NCBI RefSeq assembly: GCF_005281475.1
Contig: NZ_CP040106.1
Span: forward strand, 3,438,501 to 3,502,500
Reading direction: 5' to 3'
DNA from: Echinicola rosea
Lineage (GTDB): Bacteria; Bacteroidota; Bacteroidia; Cytophagales; Cyclobacteriaceae
Length of the DNA: 64,000 nt
Positions 27,268-35,579 of the stretch are shown one piece after another. Position 1 is the stretch's first letter. Each line of letters opens with the position of its first letter. The position numbers and the translations under genes are program-made. Below the pieces are notes generated by a model. It was given only the letters and a program-made list of their open reading frames with translations, had not been told where the DNA came from and searched no databases.

Positions 27268-27290
27268 ATAGCATTAGAAAGAACTTTAAA

Positions 27291-27324
27291 GGGGCAATTT
27301 TCGTTGGGAATTGCCCTATTTTTA
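27291..27324 (+). terminator. Terminator between sensor-like gene and ABC exporter
   Basis: gggcaatt (27292-27299) and aattgccc (27309-27316) form an eight bp stem, followed by a T-rich run (tattttta). The ABC gene starts ten bases later. Confidence 0.65.
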
Positions 27325-27333
27325 TGAGTTATT

Positions 27334-29082
27334 ATGTCAACGGAAAAGAAAGAAAGAAAAGTTACGATAGGCCACGTCTTCAAAACCATTATTTGGCCAA
27401 GGCGAAAACAATTGTTTATAGGCTTGTTTTTGATCATCATCAGTCGTCTTGCGGGGTTGGTTTTGCCAGGCGCCAGCAAGTACCTGATGGATGAGGTGAT
27501 TCCAAACAATAACATGCAGTTATTGAAGTGGTTGGTCATTGCAGTAGGAGCCGCGGTGGCGATTCAAGCGGTTACGAGCTTTGCGCTCACACAGATTCTC
27601 AGTGTGGAAGCCCAGCACCTCATTGCCAAGTTAAGGTCAAAGGTTCAACGCCACATAATCCGTCTTCCCCTGCGGTTCTTTGACAACGCCAAAACAGGGG
27701 AGTTGGTTTCCAGGATCATGACAGATGTTGAAGGTGTTCGTAACCTAGTGGGTACGGGGTTGGCACAGATGATTGGAGGGGTGTTGACTTCTGTGATCTG
27801 CCTAGGGCTGTTGATTTATATCAGTCCGATGATGACCCTTTACGTGTTGGTACCGGTAATTATTTTCGGATTGATTTCCTTGAAGGCTTTTGGCAAAATT
27901 AGGCCTATTTTTAGAGAAAGGGGAAAAATCAATGCTGATGTGACGGGAAGACTTACCGAAACGTTGGGAGGTATCCGTGTCATCAAAGGTTTTAATGCAG
28001 AAGCCCAAGAAGTAAAGACGTTTGAAGATGGGGTATTACGATTATACCTCAACATCAAATCCAGCTTGACTACCACCAGTATGGTGACCAGTGCCGCTAC
28101 TTTGTTATTGGGATTGGCATCAGCTGGAATTATGGGAATCGGTGGCTATATGATCATGAACGGTGAGCTTACCTTTGGGGATTTTTTGGCCTTTACACTC
28201 TATCTAGGGTTTATGATCGCCCCGATCGTACAGATGAGTAATATCGGCAGTCAGCTCACCGAGGCTTTTGCTGGTCTGGATCGTACGGAAGAAATCATGA
28301 ACATCCCATTGGAAGAGGATGAAAGGAAAAGGAACATCCAGCTTCCTGCAATCAAGGGAAACGTGGAATTTACAGCCGTTCGTTTTGCTTACGAACCTGG
28401 TAAAGATGTGGTCAAGGGAGTGAGTTTCCAAGCACCGGCCGGTACCATGACGGCGTTGGTGGGGACTTCAGGATCTGGTAAGACGACCGTGGCAGGCTTG
28501 GTGGCGTCATTTCTTTCCCCTAACAGCGGTTTGGTAACCGTAGATGGACAAGATCTTCAGCAAGTCAGTTTGTCAAGTTATAGAAGCCAGTTAGGGGTGG
28601 TGCTGCAGGATGATTTCCTGTTTGAAGGAACTATTCGGGAAAATATCCGTTTCCCCCGTCCTGATGCGACTACGGAACAACTCATGCAGGCGGTCTTTGC
28701 AGCACATGTCCATGAATTTACTGATCGGTTTGAGGACGGCTTGGATACGATGATTGGTGAACGCGGTGTAAAACTGTCCGGTGGACAAAAACAACGGATC
28801 GCGATTGCCAGGGCTATTTTGGCAGATCCGCGCATATTGATCTTGGATGAAGCCACTTCAAACCTTGATACAGAAAGTGAGACTTTGATCCAAGAAAGCC
28901 TCAAGAAGCTAATGAGGGGAAGGACTTCTTTTGTGATCGCCCACCGTCTGAGTACGATTCGCCAGGCAGACCAGATTTTAGTGGTAGAAAAAGGTGAGAT
29001 CGTCGAGCGTGGTCAGCATGAGGCCTTGATGGAGAAGAAAGGCAGGTACTATGAGCTTTACACCTATCAGGCTAGAATTTAA
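27334..29082 (+). CDS. ABC exporter, fused permease-ATPase (MsbA type)
   Basis: A 582-residue half-transporter expected to act as a homodimer in the inner membrane. Six transmembrane helices occupy about residues 20-310. The nucleotide-binding domain follows with Walker A GTSGSGKTT (near 376), signature LSGGQKQR (near 479), Walker B ILILDEAT (near 501) and the H-loop AHRLST. All are intact. The lipid A / multidrug exporter branch is the best fit; the substrate is unknown. A terminator lies before the gene, and the next feature is the cobalamin riboswitch. Confidence 0.93.
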   Translation: MSTEKKERKVTIGHVFKTIIWPRRKQLFIGLFLIIISRLAGLVLPGASKYLMDEVIPNNNMQLLKWLVIAVGAAVAIQAVTSFALTQILSVEAQHLIAKLRSKVQRHIIRLPLRFFDNAKTGELVSRIMTDVEGVRNLVGTGLAQMIGGVLTSVICLGLLIYISPMMTLYVLVPVIIFGLISLKAFGKIRPIFRERGKINADVTGRLTETLGGIRVIKGFNAEAQEVKTFEDGVLRLYLNIKSSLTTTSMVTSAATLLLGLASAGIMGIGGYMIMNGELTFGDFLAFTLYLGFMIAPIVQMSNIGSQLTEAFAGLDRTEEIMNIPLEEDERKRNIQLPAIKGNVEFTAVRFAYEPGKDVVKGVSFQAPAGTMTALVGTSGSGKTTVAGLVASFLSPNSGLVTVDGQDLQQVSLSSYRSQLGVVLQDDFLFEGTIRENIRFPRPDATTEQLMQAVFAAHVHEFTDRFEDGLDTMIGERGVKLSGGQKQRIAIARAILADPRILILDEATSNLDTESETLIQESLKKLMRGRTSFVIAHRLSTIRQADQILVVEKGEIVERGQHEALMEKKGRYYELYTYQARI

Positions 29083-29200
29083 GAGGGCAGAGAACGAAAA
29101 GTTACGCGTCCTGTATGGGTGCCCCATTCTTATTTTCTGAACAGCAAACTTTTCATAAACCTTTTTTATCCTAAAAAAGCGATTTATCTTCGCAGCATTA

Positions 29201-29372
29201 TTGGTTTTCCATTGGGCGTGCCCTTTGGAAATTAAACTGGAATCCGGTGTAAGTCCGGAACTGTCCCGCAGCTGTAAGCTCAACAAGCTAGCTCCAAATT
29301 TTAAGGGTCACTTTCTGTCTCGTCAGAAGGGAAGGCCGGAGCATAGCGAGTAAGTCAGAATACTTGCCAATA
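29201..29372 (+). ncRNA. Cobalamin riboswitch
   Basis: The sequence shows the characteristic core in order: a G-rich start (ggcgtgcccttt), aatccggtgtaagtccgg, the conserved actgtcccgcagctgtaa, gggaaggccggagca, and the B12 box (agtcagaatacttgcc) ending near 29368. The architecture fits the adenosylcobalamin class well. It precedes a BtuB-like receptor and three lipoproteins, so B12 should repress the operon. The gap of ~250 bases between the riboswitch and the receptor start is long and contains a possible expression platform. Confidence 0.92.
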
Positions 29373-29622
29373 TCCTAAATAATTCAACGCTTTCGGGGAT
29401 TAAAGCTTGAAAACAAATGAGTGGTCTATTCATCGCTAAAACTGGTTATTGCCCTTCTCAATTTCAGAGAATGGTACTTTCACTGTGTTTTACCACATAT
29501 AAGTGAAGATGGTATTGTGATGTTGCTGTCCCATAGAAAAGATAGCTTGTCATTTAAGGGCCTTGATCAATTTGAATTCAGTTTATTTCGTTGGAAGCTA
29601 TTTGATTTGAACAAATAGTGGT

Positions 29623-31677
29623 ATGAAGGTTGGCCCTATTCCGGAAAGGAATTGGTATTGGATGATCAGTTTTCTGTCTTTAATCATTTCTCTCAAGGGA
29701 AATGCCCAGGATAATAGTGTCCGGCAGAAGCTTATTCCCCTGGACACGGCCCGGGTTTATGATATTGATGAAGTGACGGTATGGACAAGCCGCACTAAAT
29801 TTGACCTGACATCCCCCATGCCCGCTCAAATCCTCCGCGGAAAAGATCTGGAGCAGCTTAACAGTTTTTCTGTGGCTGATGCAGTTCGTTACTTTTCAGG
29901 TGTTCAGTTAAAGGACTATGGAGGGATCGGAGGACTAAAAACTGTCAATGTACGAAGTCTGGGCAGCGCGCATACCAGTGTGTTTTATGATGGCGTGATT
30001 ATAGCCAACGCCCAAAATGGCCAAGTGGATTTGGGAAAATTCTCCTTGGACAATATCGAGGCCATCGAACTTTATAATGGCCAGAAATCATCTATTTTCC
30101 AGCCCGCCAAAGGTTTTTTCACATCCAATGCTCTATATATGCAAAGCAAAAGCCCTAAGCTATCCGAAGAAGATAAATCCCGTGTCAAGGGTTCTTTTGA
30201 GACAGGTTCATTTGGACTGGTCAATCCATCTGTCCTTTTTGAAAGGCATTTGGGAAAAGAGTTTTCCTTGGCAGCAAATGTGGAGCTTGTCAGGGCCAAT
30301 GGAAAGTACAACTACCGATACCAAAAGGAAGGAGGCTATGATACCACTGCAGTTCGGCAAAATGGTGATATCACTTCGATACGAAGCGAAGTGACCCTTT
30401 ATCAGGAGTTTAAGTCAGGGGGGAAGGCCACATACAAGGCCTACTACTATGATTCCGAAAGGGGGCTTCCTGGTGCCATTGTGGCCAATATATTCAGTCA
30501 TTATCAGCGACTTTGGGACAGAAATTTCTTTATACAGGCACAATTGCAAAAGTCGCTCTTTGACAAGCATGATATGCTTTTTAATGTGAAATACAGTAGG
30601 GATTACAGTCGGTATGTGGATCCTGATTATCAGACCATTGAAGGAGCGCTTGACAACCGGTATTACCAAAACGGGCTGTATGCCTCTCTGGTAAATCAAT
30701 ACAGGGTCAATTCTTGGTGGAATGTTTCCCTTGCCGGTGACTTAATATACAATGCGTTGGATGCGAACCTCTACCGATTTGCGTACCCGACACGCTATTC
30801 CTATTATTTGGCCCTTTCCAGTGCGATGGAGTGGGACAGGCTAGAAATCCAGACTAATCTGCTGGGAGCCTATGTGGATGAACAGGTCGAATATTACCAG
30901 CAGGGTGACGATCAAAAGGTATTTTGTCCCGTGATCTCTGTTTCCTATCAGCCCTTTGGCGGATATGAAGCATTACGGCTCAGGGCCTTTTATAAGGAAT
31001 CCTTCCGGATGCCCACTTTTAATGACCTGTACTACACTTTTGTAGGCAATACTTACCTGAGGCCGGAGTTTACCGAACAGTATAATTTGGGCGCTACCTG
31101 GTACCATGAACCCGCGGAAGGGTTCTGGAAGGCCTTTAATGTCCAAGTGGATGCCTATTATAACCAGGTGACCGATAAGATTGTGGCTATGCCATCGGCC
31201 AATCTGTTCAGGTGGACCATGATGAACTTGGGAAAGGTAGAAATCAAAGGTTTGGAGACCAATGCAAACGTGACAATGGGGTTTACGAAAGGAGTTTTGC
31301 TCGATTTTGGGCTGAGTTATACTTTTCAGCATGCCATTGACATCACTGAAGGAAGTACGGTCTATGGTGACCAGATTCCTTACACCCCTGTCCACAGTGG
31401 CTCGTTTACTGCCTCTGCCACCTATCATAATTGGCAACTCAATTACAGCTATATCTATACCGGTGAACGTTACAGCCAAAAAGCAAATATCCCGGTAAAT
31501 CATGTACAGCCTTGGTACACCAGTGATTTAGGATTGAGCTGGAACAAGGCAATTGGGAAGACCAAATGCAATCTGGGGTTGGAAGTGAATAACATTTTCA
31601 ACCAATATTATGACGTGGTACTGAATTTTCCCATGCCGGGAAGGAATTACCGCTTAAAGCTGTCCGTAAATGTTTGA
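29623..31677 (+). CDS. TonB-dependent receptor, BtuB-like (cobalamin uptake)
   Basis: A 684-residue outer-membrane receptor. A signal peptide ends near GNAQ (residue 29); a TonB-box-like IDEVTV (about 47-52) is followed by the plug domain (LRGKDLEQLNSFSVADAVRYFSG; VNVRSLGSAHTSVFYDG), then a barrel. It lies behind a cobalamin riboswitch, so vitamin B12 or a corrinoid is the inferred ligand. It is smaller than SusC-type receptors and has no SusD. The next gene's start is two bases beyond its stop (ATG at 31679). Confidence 0.9.
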   Translation: MKVGPIPERNWYWMISFLSLIISLKGNAQDNSVRQKLIPLDTARVYDIDEVTVWTSRTKFDLTSPMPAQILRGKDLEQLNSFSVADAVRYFSGVQLKDYGGIGGLKTVNVRSLGSAHTSVFYDGVIIANAQNGQVDLGKFSLDNIEAIELYNGQKSSIFQPAKGFFTSNALYMQSKSPKLSEEDKSRVKGSFETGSFGLVNPSVLFERHLGKEFSLAANVELVRANGKYNYRYQKEGGYDTTAVRQNGDITSIRSEVTLYQEFKSGGKATYKAYYYDSERGLPGAIVANIFSHYQRLWDRNFFIQAQLQKSLFDKHDMLFNVKYSRDYSRYVDPDYQTIEGALDNRYYQNGLYASLVNQYRVNSWWNVSLAGDLIYNALDANLYRFAYPTRYSYYLALSSAMEWDRLEIQTNLLGAYVDEQVEYYQQGDDQKVFCPVISVSYQPFGGYEALRLRAFYKESFRMPTFNDLYYTFVGNTYLRPEFTEQYNLGATWYHEPAEGFWKAFNVQVDAYYNQVTDKIVAMPSANLFRWTMMNLGKVEIKGLETNANVTMGFTKGVLLDFGLSYTFQHAIDITEGSTVYGDQIPYTPVHSGSFTASATYHNWQLNYSYIYTGERYSQKANIPVNHVQPWYTSDLGLSWNKAIGKTKCNLGLEVNNIFNQYYDVVLNFPMPGRNYRLKLSVNV

Positions 31678-31678
31678 T

Positions 31679-32833
31679 ATGAAAAAATACAAGTGGCTTT
31701 ATTTGGCCTTGGTAATTGGATTGATCCTTTCCTCATGTAGGGAAGAGGAGTCCATTGCCCCACCAGAAAAAGAAGAATTGCCCCAACAGGAAGTTTCCTA
31801 CATTGAAGGGTTTTACCTGCTCAATGAAGGCAATATGAATATGAACAAGGCCTCTTTGGACTATTATGATTATGCTTCTGGTGTCTATAGTAGGAATGTG
31901 TACGGTGCTGCTAATCCCTTTGCAACGCTTGGACTGGGAGATGTGGGCAATGATATTGGTGTCTATGGTGATAAGTTATATGCCGTGATCAATTGCTCCA
32001 ATAAGGTGGAAGTAATGGACGTGGCCACTACCGAACGAATACAGGTGTTGGATTCCAAAAACTGCCGTTATGTGGCCTTTGCTAATGGCTATGCTTATAT
32101 AAGTGCCTATGATGGTGAGGTTTCCCTTGGTCCTGATAAGCCCAATGGTTTTATCGCCAAATATGACACGACCCATCTGGAGCTGGTGGACCAAATTGAA
32201 GTGGGTAGGCAACCTGAGGAAATGGCTATTTCGAATGGTAAGTTGTATATCGCCAATTCGGGTGGATATAGTCCTCCACATTATGAAAATACCATTTCGG
32301 TAATCGACCTTGACAGTTTCCAAAAGATCAGGGATATCCATGTGGCCATCAATCTCCATCGGGTAAGGGCTGATGGTCACGGGAATATCTATGTCAGTTC
32401 CAGAGGGGACTATTATGACATTCCTTCAGACCTGTACATCATCGATGCCGAAACCGATGCGGTAACCCATGAGTTTGATCTTTCCTGTGCCAATTTGGAC
32501 ATACAAGGAGATACGGCCTATGTGATTGGATCTGAGTTCAGCTATTATACTGGACAATGGACTACCCACTATTCCATGATCAATACCCAGACCAAGGAGG
32601 TTTTGGCTGAGCCCTTTATCCCCCATGAATTGATCGAAAAGATCAAGACGCCTTATGGGGTTGCTGTGGATCCTGTTTCCAAAAACATCTATATCACAGA
32701 TGCAGGTGATTATGTGTCACCAGGCAGACTCTACGCATATAACCCTACATCAGACAGTTTGTTGTTTGAGCAGGTGACTGGGGATATTCCGGCCCATTTT
32801 GCATTTGTATCCAAGAAAAACACCAAGTTTTAA
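31679..32833 (+). CDS. Surface beta-propeller lipoprotein, BtuG-like (DUF5074/YncE type)
   Basis: A 384-residue lipoprotein: lipobox ILSSC with Cys20, then a seven-blade-like propeller with repeated strands such as VYGDKLYAVIN, ISNGKLYIANSGG, NTISVIDLDS and GVAVDPVSKNIYITDAG. The start of the propeller carries LNEGNM (48-53), also present in the third lipoprotein of this operon. In Bacteroides the BtuG lipoprotein is a cap on BtuB that binds B12 tightly; the same order (BtuB, propeller lipoprotein) and riboswitch make this role likely here. The frame opens three codons upstream inside the receptor gene; ATG 31679 starts with the basic signal. Confidence 0.85.
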   Translation: MKKYKWLYLALVIGLILSSCREEESIAPPEKEELPQQEVSYIEGFYLLNEGNMNMNKASLDYYDYASGVYSRNVYGAANPFATLGLGDVGNDIGVYGDKLYAVINCSNKVEVMDVATTERIQVLDSKNCRYVAFANGYAYISAYDGEVSLGPDKPNGFIAKYDTTHLELVDQIEVGRQPEEMAISNGKLYIANSGGYSPPHYENTISVIDLDSFQKIRDIHVAINLHRVRADGHGNIYVSSRGDYYDIPSDLYIIDAETDAVTHEFDLSCANLDIQGDTAYVIGSEFSYYTGQWTTHYSMINTQTKEVLAEPFIPHELIEKIKTPYGVAVDPVSKNIYITDAGDYVSPGRLYAYNPTSDSLLFEQVTGDIPAHFAFVSKKNTKF

Positions 32834-32851
32834 TATAATCAAACCAATAAA

Positions 32852-33994
32852 ATGAAAAAGACGATACTGTCGTTTGCGCTGCTGGGATTGCTGGCATCAT
32901 GTATGGATGATAATGAAGCCAACGGGCCCAAAGCACCTGAGTTCACTATCGAAGAACCGGAAAATGGATTTAGCTACAATAAAATGTCTTGGGCCAGGAT
33001 TCAGCCAGACATGGATAATGAGGTAGATGTGACCTATGAGTGGATCTTGGAAGGCAGCTTGATTTCCCAATCCAAAGACCTGATGTACACTTTCGCCGAA
33101 CCAGGAGAGTACCATCTGAAGTTTACGGCCACCAATACCATAGGATCTATCTCTTCGGATATGGTGTTGACGATCAAGGATACCACCTATACCAATAACC
33201 TCACAAGGCTATACGAATTTTTACCGGCACCCGGCCAGTTTGTCAATAAACTTCCTGCTTGGGAAGAAGGGATTTCTGCGGATAGCGTTTTGAAAAAGGC
33301 TGAAGCAACACTCAAAAACGGGTCGCTGATCAGTCTGGGAAGTTTTGGTGGGTTCGCCACCATGGGCTTTGACTATACAGTGATCAATCGCGAGGGCAAT
33401 GATTTCATCGTGCTGGGAAACGCTTTTAACAATTGGTCGGAGCCGGCCATTGTTATGGTGGCACAAGATACCAATGGGAACGGATTGCCGGATGATGAAT
33501 GGTTTGAGCTATACGGTTCTGCCCATGGCCATGAAGGCGTGATCAAGGACTATGAAGTCACTTATTCCCGTCCTTCTTCCGAACCTGAAGATCCCAATGA
33601 GCAGGATTATATCGCTTGGGAGGATAACCAGGGGCAAACTGGGTTTGTGCCTAAAAACAGCTTTCACCGCCAGAGTTATTTTCCAGGCTGGACGGGAGAT
33701 GAAATCACCTTTAGGGGAACTTATATCCCGTCCAATATTTTTGACCAATCCGGGAATGGATCCTATTGGGTAAACCCGGCCTATGAGTGGGGTTATGTGG
33801 ACAATTGGCCTAACAATTCGGAAGCAGGCCAAATGGACATCAGTTGGGCCCGTGACCAGGATGGCAACGCTGTAGAACTTCAGGGAATCGATTTTGTGAA
33901 AGTTTATAACTGCAACCTTGCCGCCGGAGGCTGGTTAGGAGAGGTTTCCACTGAAATCGCCGGATTTACAGATCTCAACCTGGAAGGGAATTAA
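32852..33994 (+). CDS. PKD-domain surface lipoprotein of the B12 operon
   Basis: A 380-residue lipoprotein (LLASC, Cys17). Residues about 28-110 form a PKD-like Ig domain (AEPGEYHLKFTATNTIGS). The rest is a beta-rich cell-surface domain with a calcium-loop-like DTNGNGLPDDEW (206-217). Such proteins accompany BtuB/BtuG in other Bacteroidota B12 loci. I infer it helps capture or present corrinoids or bind a metal. It sits between the two propeller lipoproteins, 18 bases after the first. Confidence 0.82.
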   Translation: MKKTILSFALLGLLASCMDDNEANGPKAPEFTIEEPENGFSYNKMSWARIQPDMDNEVDVTYEWILEGSLISQSKDLMYTFAEPGEYHLKFTATNTIGSISSDMVLTIKDTTYTNNLTRLYEFLPAPGQFVNKLPAWEEGISADSVLKKAEATLKNGSLISLGSFGGFATMGFDYTVINREGNDFIVLGNAFNNWSEPAIVMVAQDTNGNGLPDDEWFELYGSAHGHEGVIKDYEVTYSRPSSEPEDPNEQDYIAWEDNQGQTGFVPKNSFHRQSYFPGWTGDEITFRGTYIPSNIFDQSGNGSYWVNPAYEWGYVDNWPNNSEAGQMDISWARDQDGNAVELQGIDFVKVYNCNLAAGGWLGEVSTEIAGFTDLNLEGN

Positions 33995-34048
33995 GACCCT
34001 ATTTAAAAGAAGTACAAATATCAACTATTCATCTATTAAAAAATCAAA

Positions 34049-35395
34049 ATGAAAAATGTAGACCAATTTAGATTGTTATGGGCAGTGGTTCTAGGAACAT
34101 TTGCCATGTATTCATGTGCAGACGATGAGGAATATTTGCCATCCCTTCCAGAGGCGGCGATCATCGCAGAATCCGATGAGAGTGCCATAGCACAAGGAGA
34201 TACACTAGTGTTTAATGCAGATGTCGAGAGCGACTTGGAAAGTTCCTTTTACTGGTCAGTCGATGGAGTAAAGGTTTCTGAAGAGGAAACATTTAAGTTT
34301 TTTACGGAAGAAATGGGCGCCCATGTGATCATGCTCACCATAGAAAATCCAGATGGTGAGGCGAGCGATTCTCGCGAAGTGGAAGTATATGGGAAATACA
34401 GGTTTGGTACCTTTATCCTTAACGAAGGAAACATGACAACTGAAAATGGTACCCTTGTCTTTGTTTCTCCAAAGGGCTATATAACAGACAGTGTTTATAT
34501 AAAGGCTAATGGAACAGCGCTGGGCAATGTGGCCCAAGACTTGTTTATTGCTGATGAATCCATGTATATCATTTCCCAAAATGGGAATTCCAACGGTGGC
34601 GATGGTATTCTGGTGGTTGCTGATGCGGAGACCCTGCATAAGCAGACGGCCTATCAGGAAGAGCTTTCGAGCCTTTCATGGCCTAGTCATGTAGCCACGC
34701 TAGGAGCAGATGATATATTCATCAGAGACAATAATGGGATCCATTTATTCAAGCCTTCCACGGGAGCTTTGGCCTTAGTTGAAGGTTCTAAAGGTGCCAT
34801 AAAAAATAGAATGGCAGTAGTGGGGGAAAAGCTTTTTGTGCCGGGGGGAAAATCGGTAATGGTGATCGAAAAGGGAGTAAGCCAAGTGAGCTATACCATT
34901 ACTTTTGAGGCAACAGTCACTGGCGTGCTCAAATCTTCGGATGACCACATTTGGGTGTCCACTTCAGGCTCTCCTTCCAAAATCCATAAGATCAATGCTT
35001 CTGATTATTCGGTAGTTAAGACCAATGAAATATCAGAAATCAACCTTGGGGCGGGTTGGGGAGCCACTCCGGCCATCAGTGCAAAAGGTGATACCTTGTA
35101 TTTCAGCAATGCATCTACCACCATTTACCGACATGTGTTTTCAAACAATACGACTGATTTCATGACCGATGTAAAGGATCATGTGGAGGATGCTAATATC
35201 GTTTATAATAACTTGGCGGTTAATCCAAAAACCGGAGAAGTATATTTTAATACACTTAAAGGCTATGGGTTAAACTATTTAATCAATGATATCAGTGTGT
35301 TTGATTTCAGTGGCGAGGAGGCAATATTGGCCAAGAACTATAAAAATTATACCAACTTCCCGGCCGGTATTTTCTTTACCTATGACTATGAATGA
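34049..35395 (+). CDS. Second BtuG-like lipoprotein: PKD domain plus beta-propeller
   Basis: A 448-residue lipoprotein (AMYSC, Cys23), with an N-terminal PKD-like domain (about 35-115) and a C-terminal propeller. LNEGNM at 124-129 matches the same motif at the propeller start of the first propeller lipoprotein, so the two are paralogues. Other propeller strands are VSTSGSPSKIHKINASD and NLAVNPKTGEVYFN. It is the last gene before a strong terminator. A second corrinoid-binding cap, perhaps with different specificity, is the natural reading. Confidence 0.82.
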   Translation: MKNVDQFRLLWAVVLGTFAMYSCADDEEYLPSLPEAAIIAESDESAIAQGDTLVFNADVESDLESSFYWSVDGVKVSEEETFKFFTEEMGAHVIMLTIENPDGEASDSREVEVYGKYRFGTFILNEGNMTTENGTLVFVSPKGYITDSVYIKANGTALGNVAQDLFIADESMYIISQNGNSNGGDGILVVADAETLHKQTAYQEELSSLSWPSHVATLGADDIFIRDNNGIHLFKPSTGALALVEGSKGAIKNRMAVVGEKLFVPGGKSVMVIEKGVSQVSYTITFEATVTGVLKSSDDHIWVSTSGSPSKIHKINASDYSVVKTNEISEINLGAGWGATPAISAKGDTLYFSNASTTIYRHVFSNNTTDFMTDVKDHVEDANIVYNNLAVNPKTGEVYFNTLKGYGLNYLINDISVFDFSGEEAILAKNYKNYTNFPAGIFFTYDYE

Positions 35396-35439
35396 ACGGA
35401 TGTAAGGTTGGAAAAAACACCAAGCTAACGAATATGTAT

Positions 35440-35480
35440 AAAGTGAAGCCGCACCGATTAAACATTGCGGCTTCACTTTT
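35440..35480 (+). terminator. Terminator of the B12 operon
   Basis: A long stem (aaagtgaagccgc starting at 35440, and gcggcttcacttt ending at 35479) with a T-run, 45 bases after the last stop. It marks the end of the riboswitch-controlled operon. Confidence 0.85.
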
Positions 35481-35487
35481 AGTTATT

Positions 35488-35532
35488 GAGCGTTAAGAAA
35501 CTAAAGGAGCGGGAAGACAAAAAGGCAGGCTT
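35488..35532 (-). repeat. Fragment of the inverted-repeat element, reverse orientation
   Basis: About 45 bases (starting gagcgttaagaaact and ending aaaaaggcaggctt) match, in reverse complement and at about 80 percent identity by eye, the segment near 11137-11180 of copy 1 and its counterpart in copy 2. The rest of the element is absent, so it is a decayed or independent fragment. Confidence 0.5.
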
Positions 35533-35579
35533 ATAAAACATTTTCCATTTAGTAGTTCTGGTTGGGTTTTAAACGGAAT

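Noticed and set aside
29421..29618. 65-codon frame between riboswitch and receptor
   Set aside because: No motif; the region is better read as leader. Recorded as a leader question in the findings.
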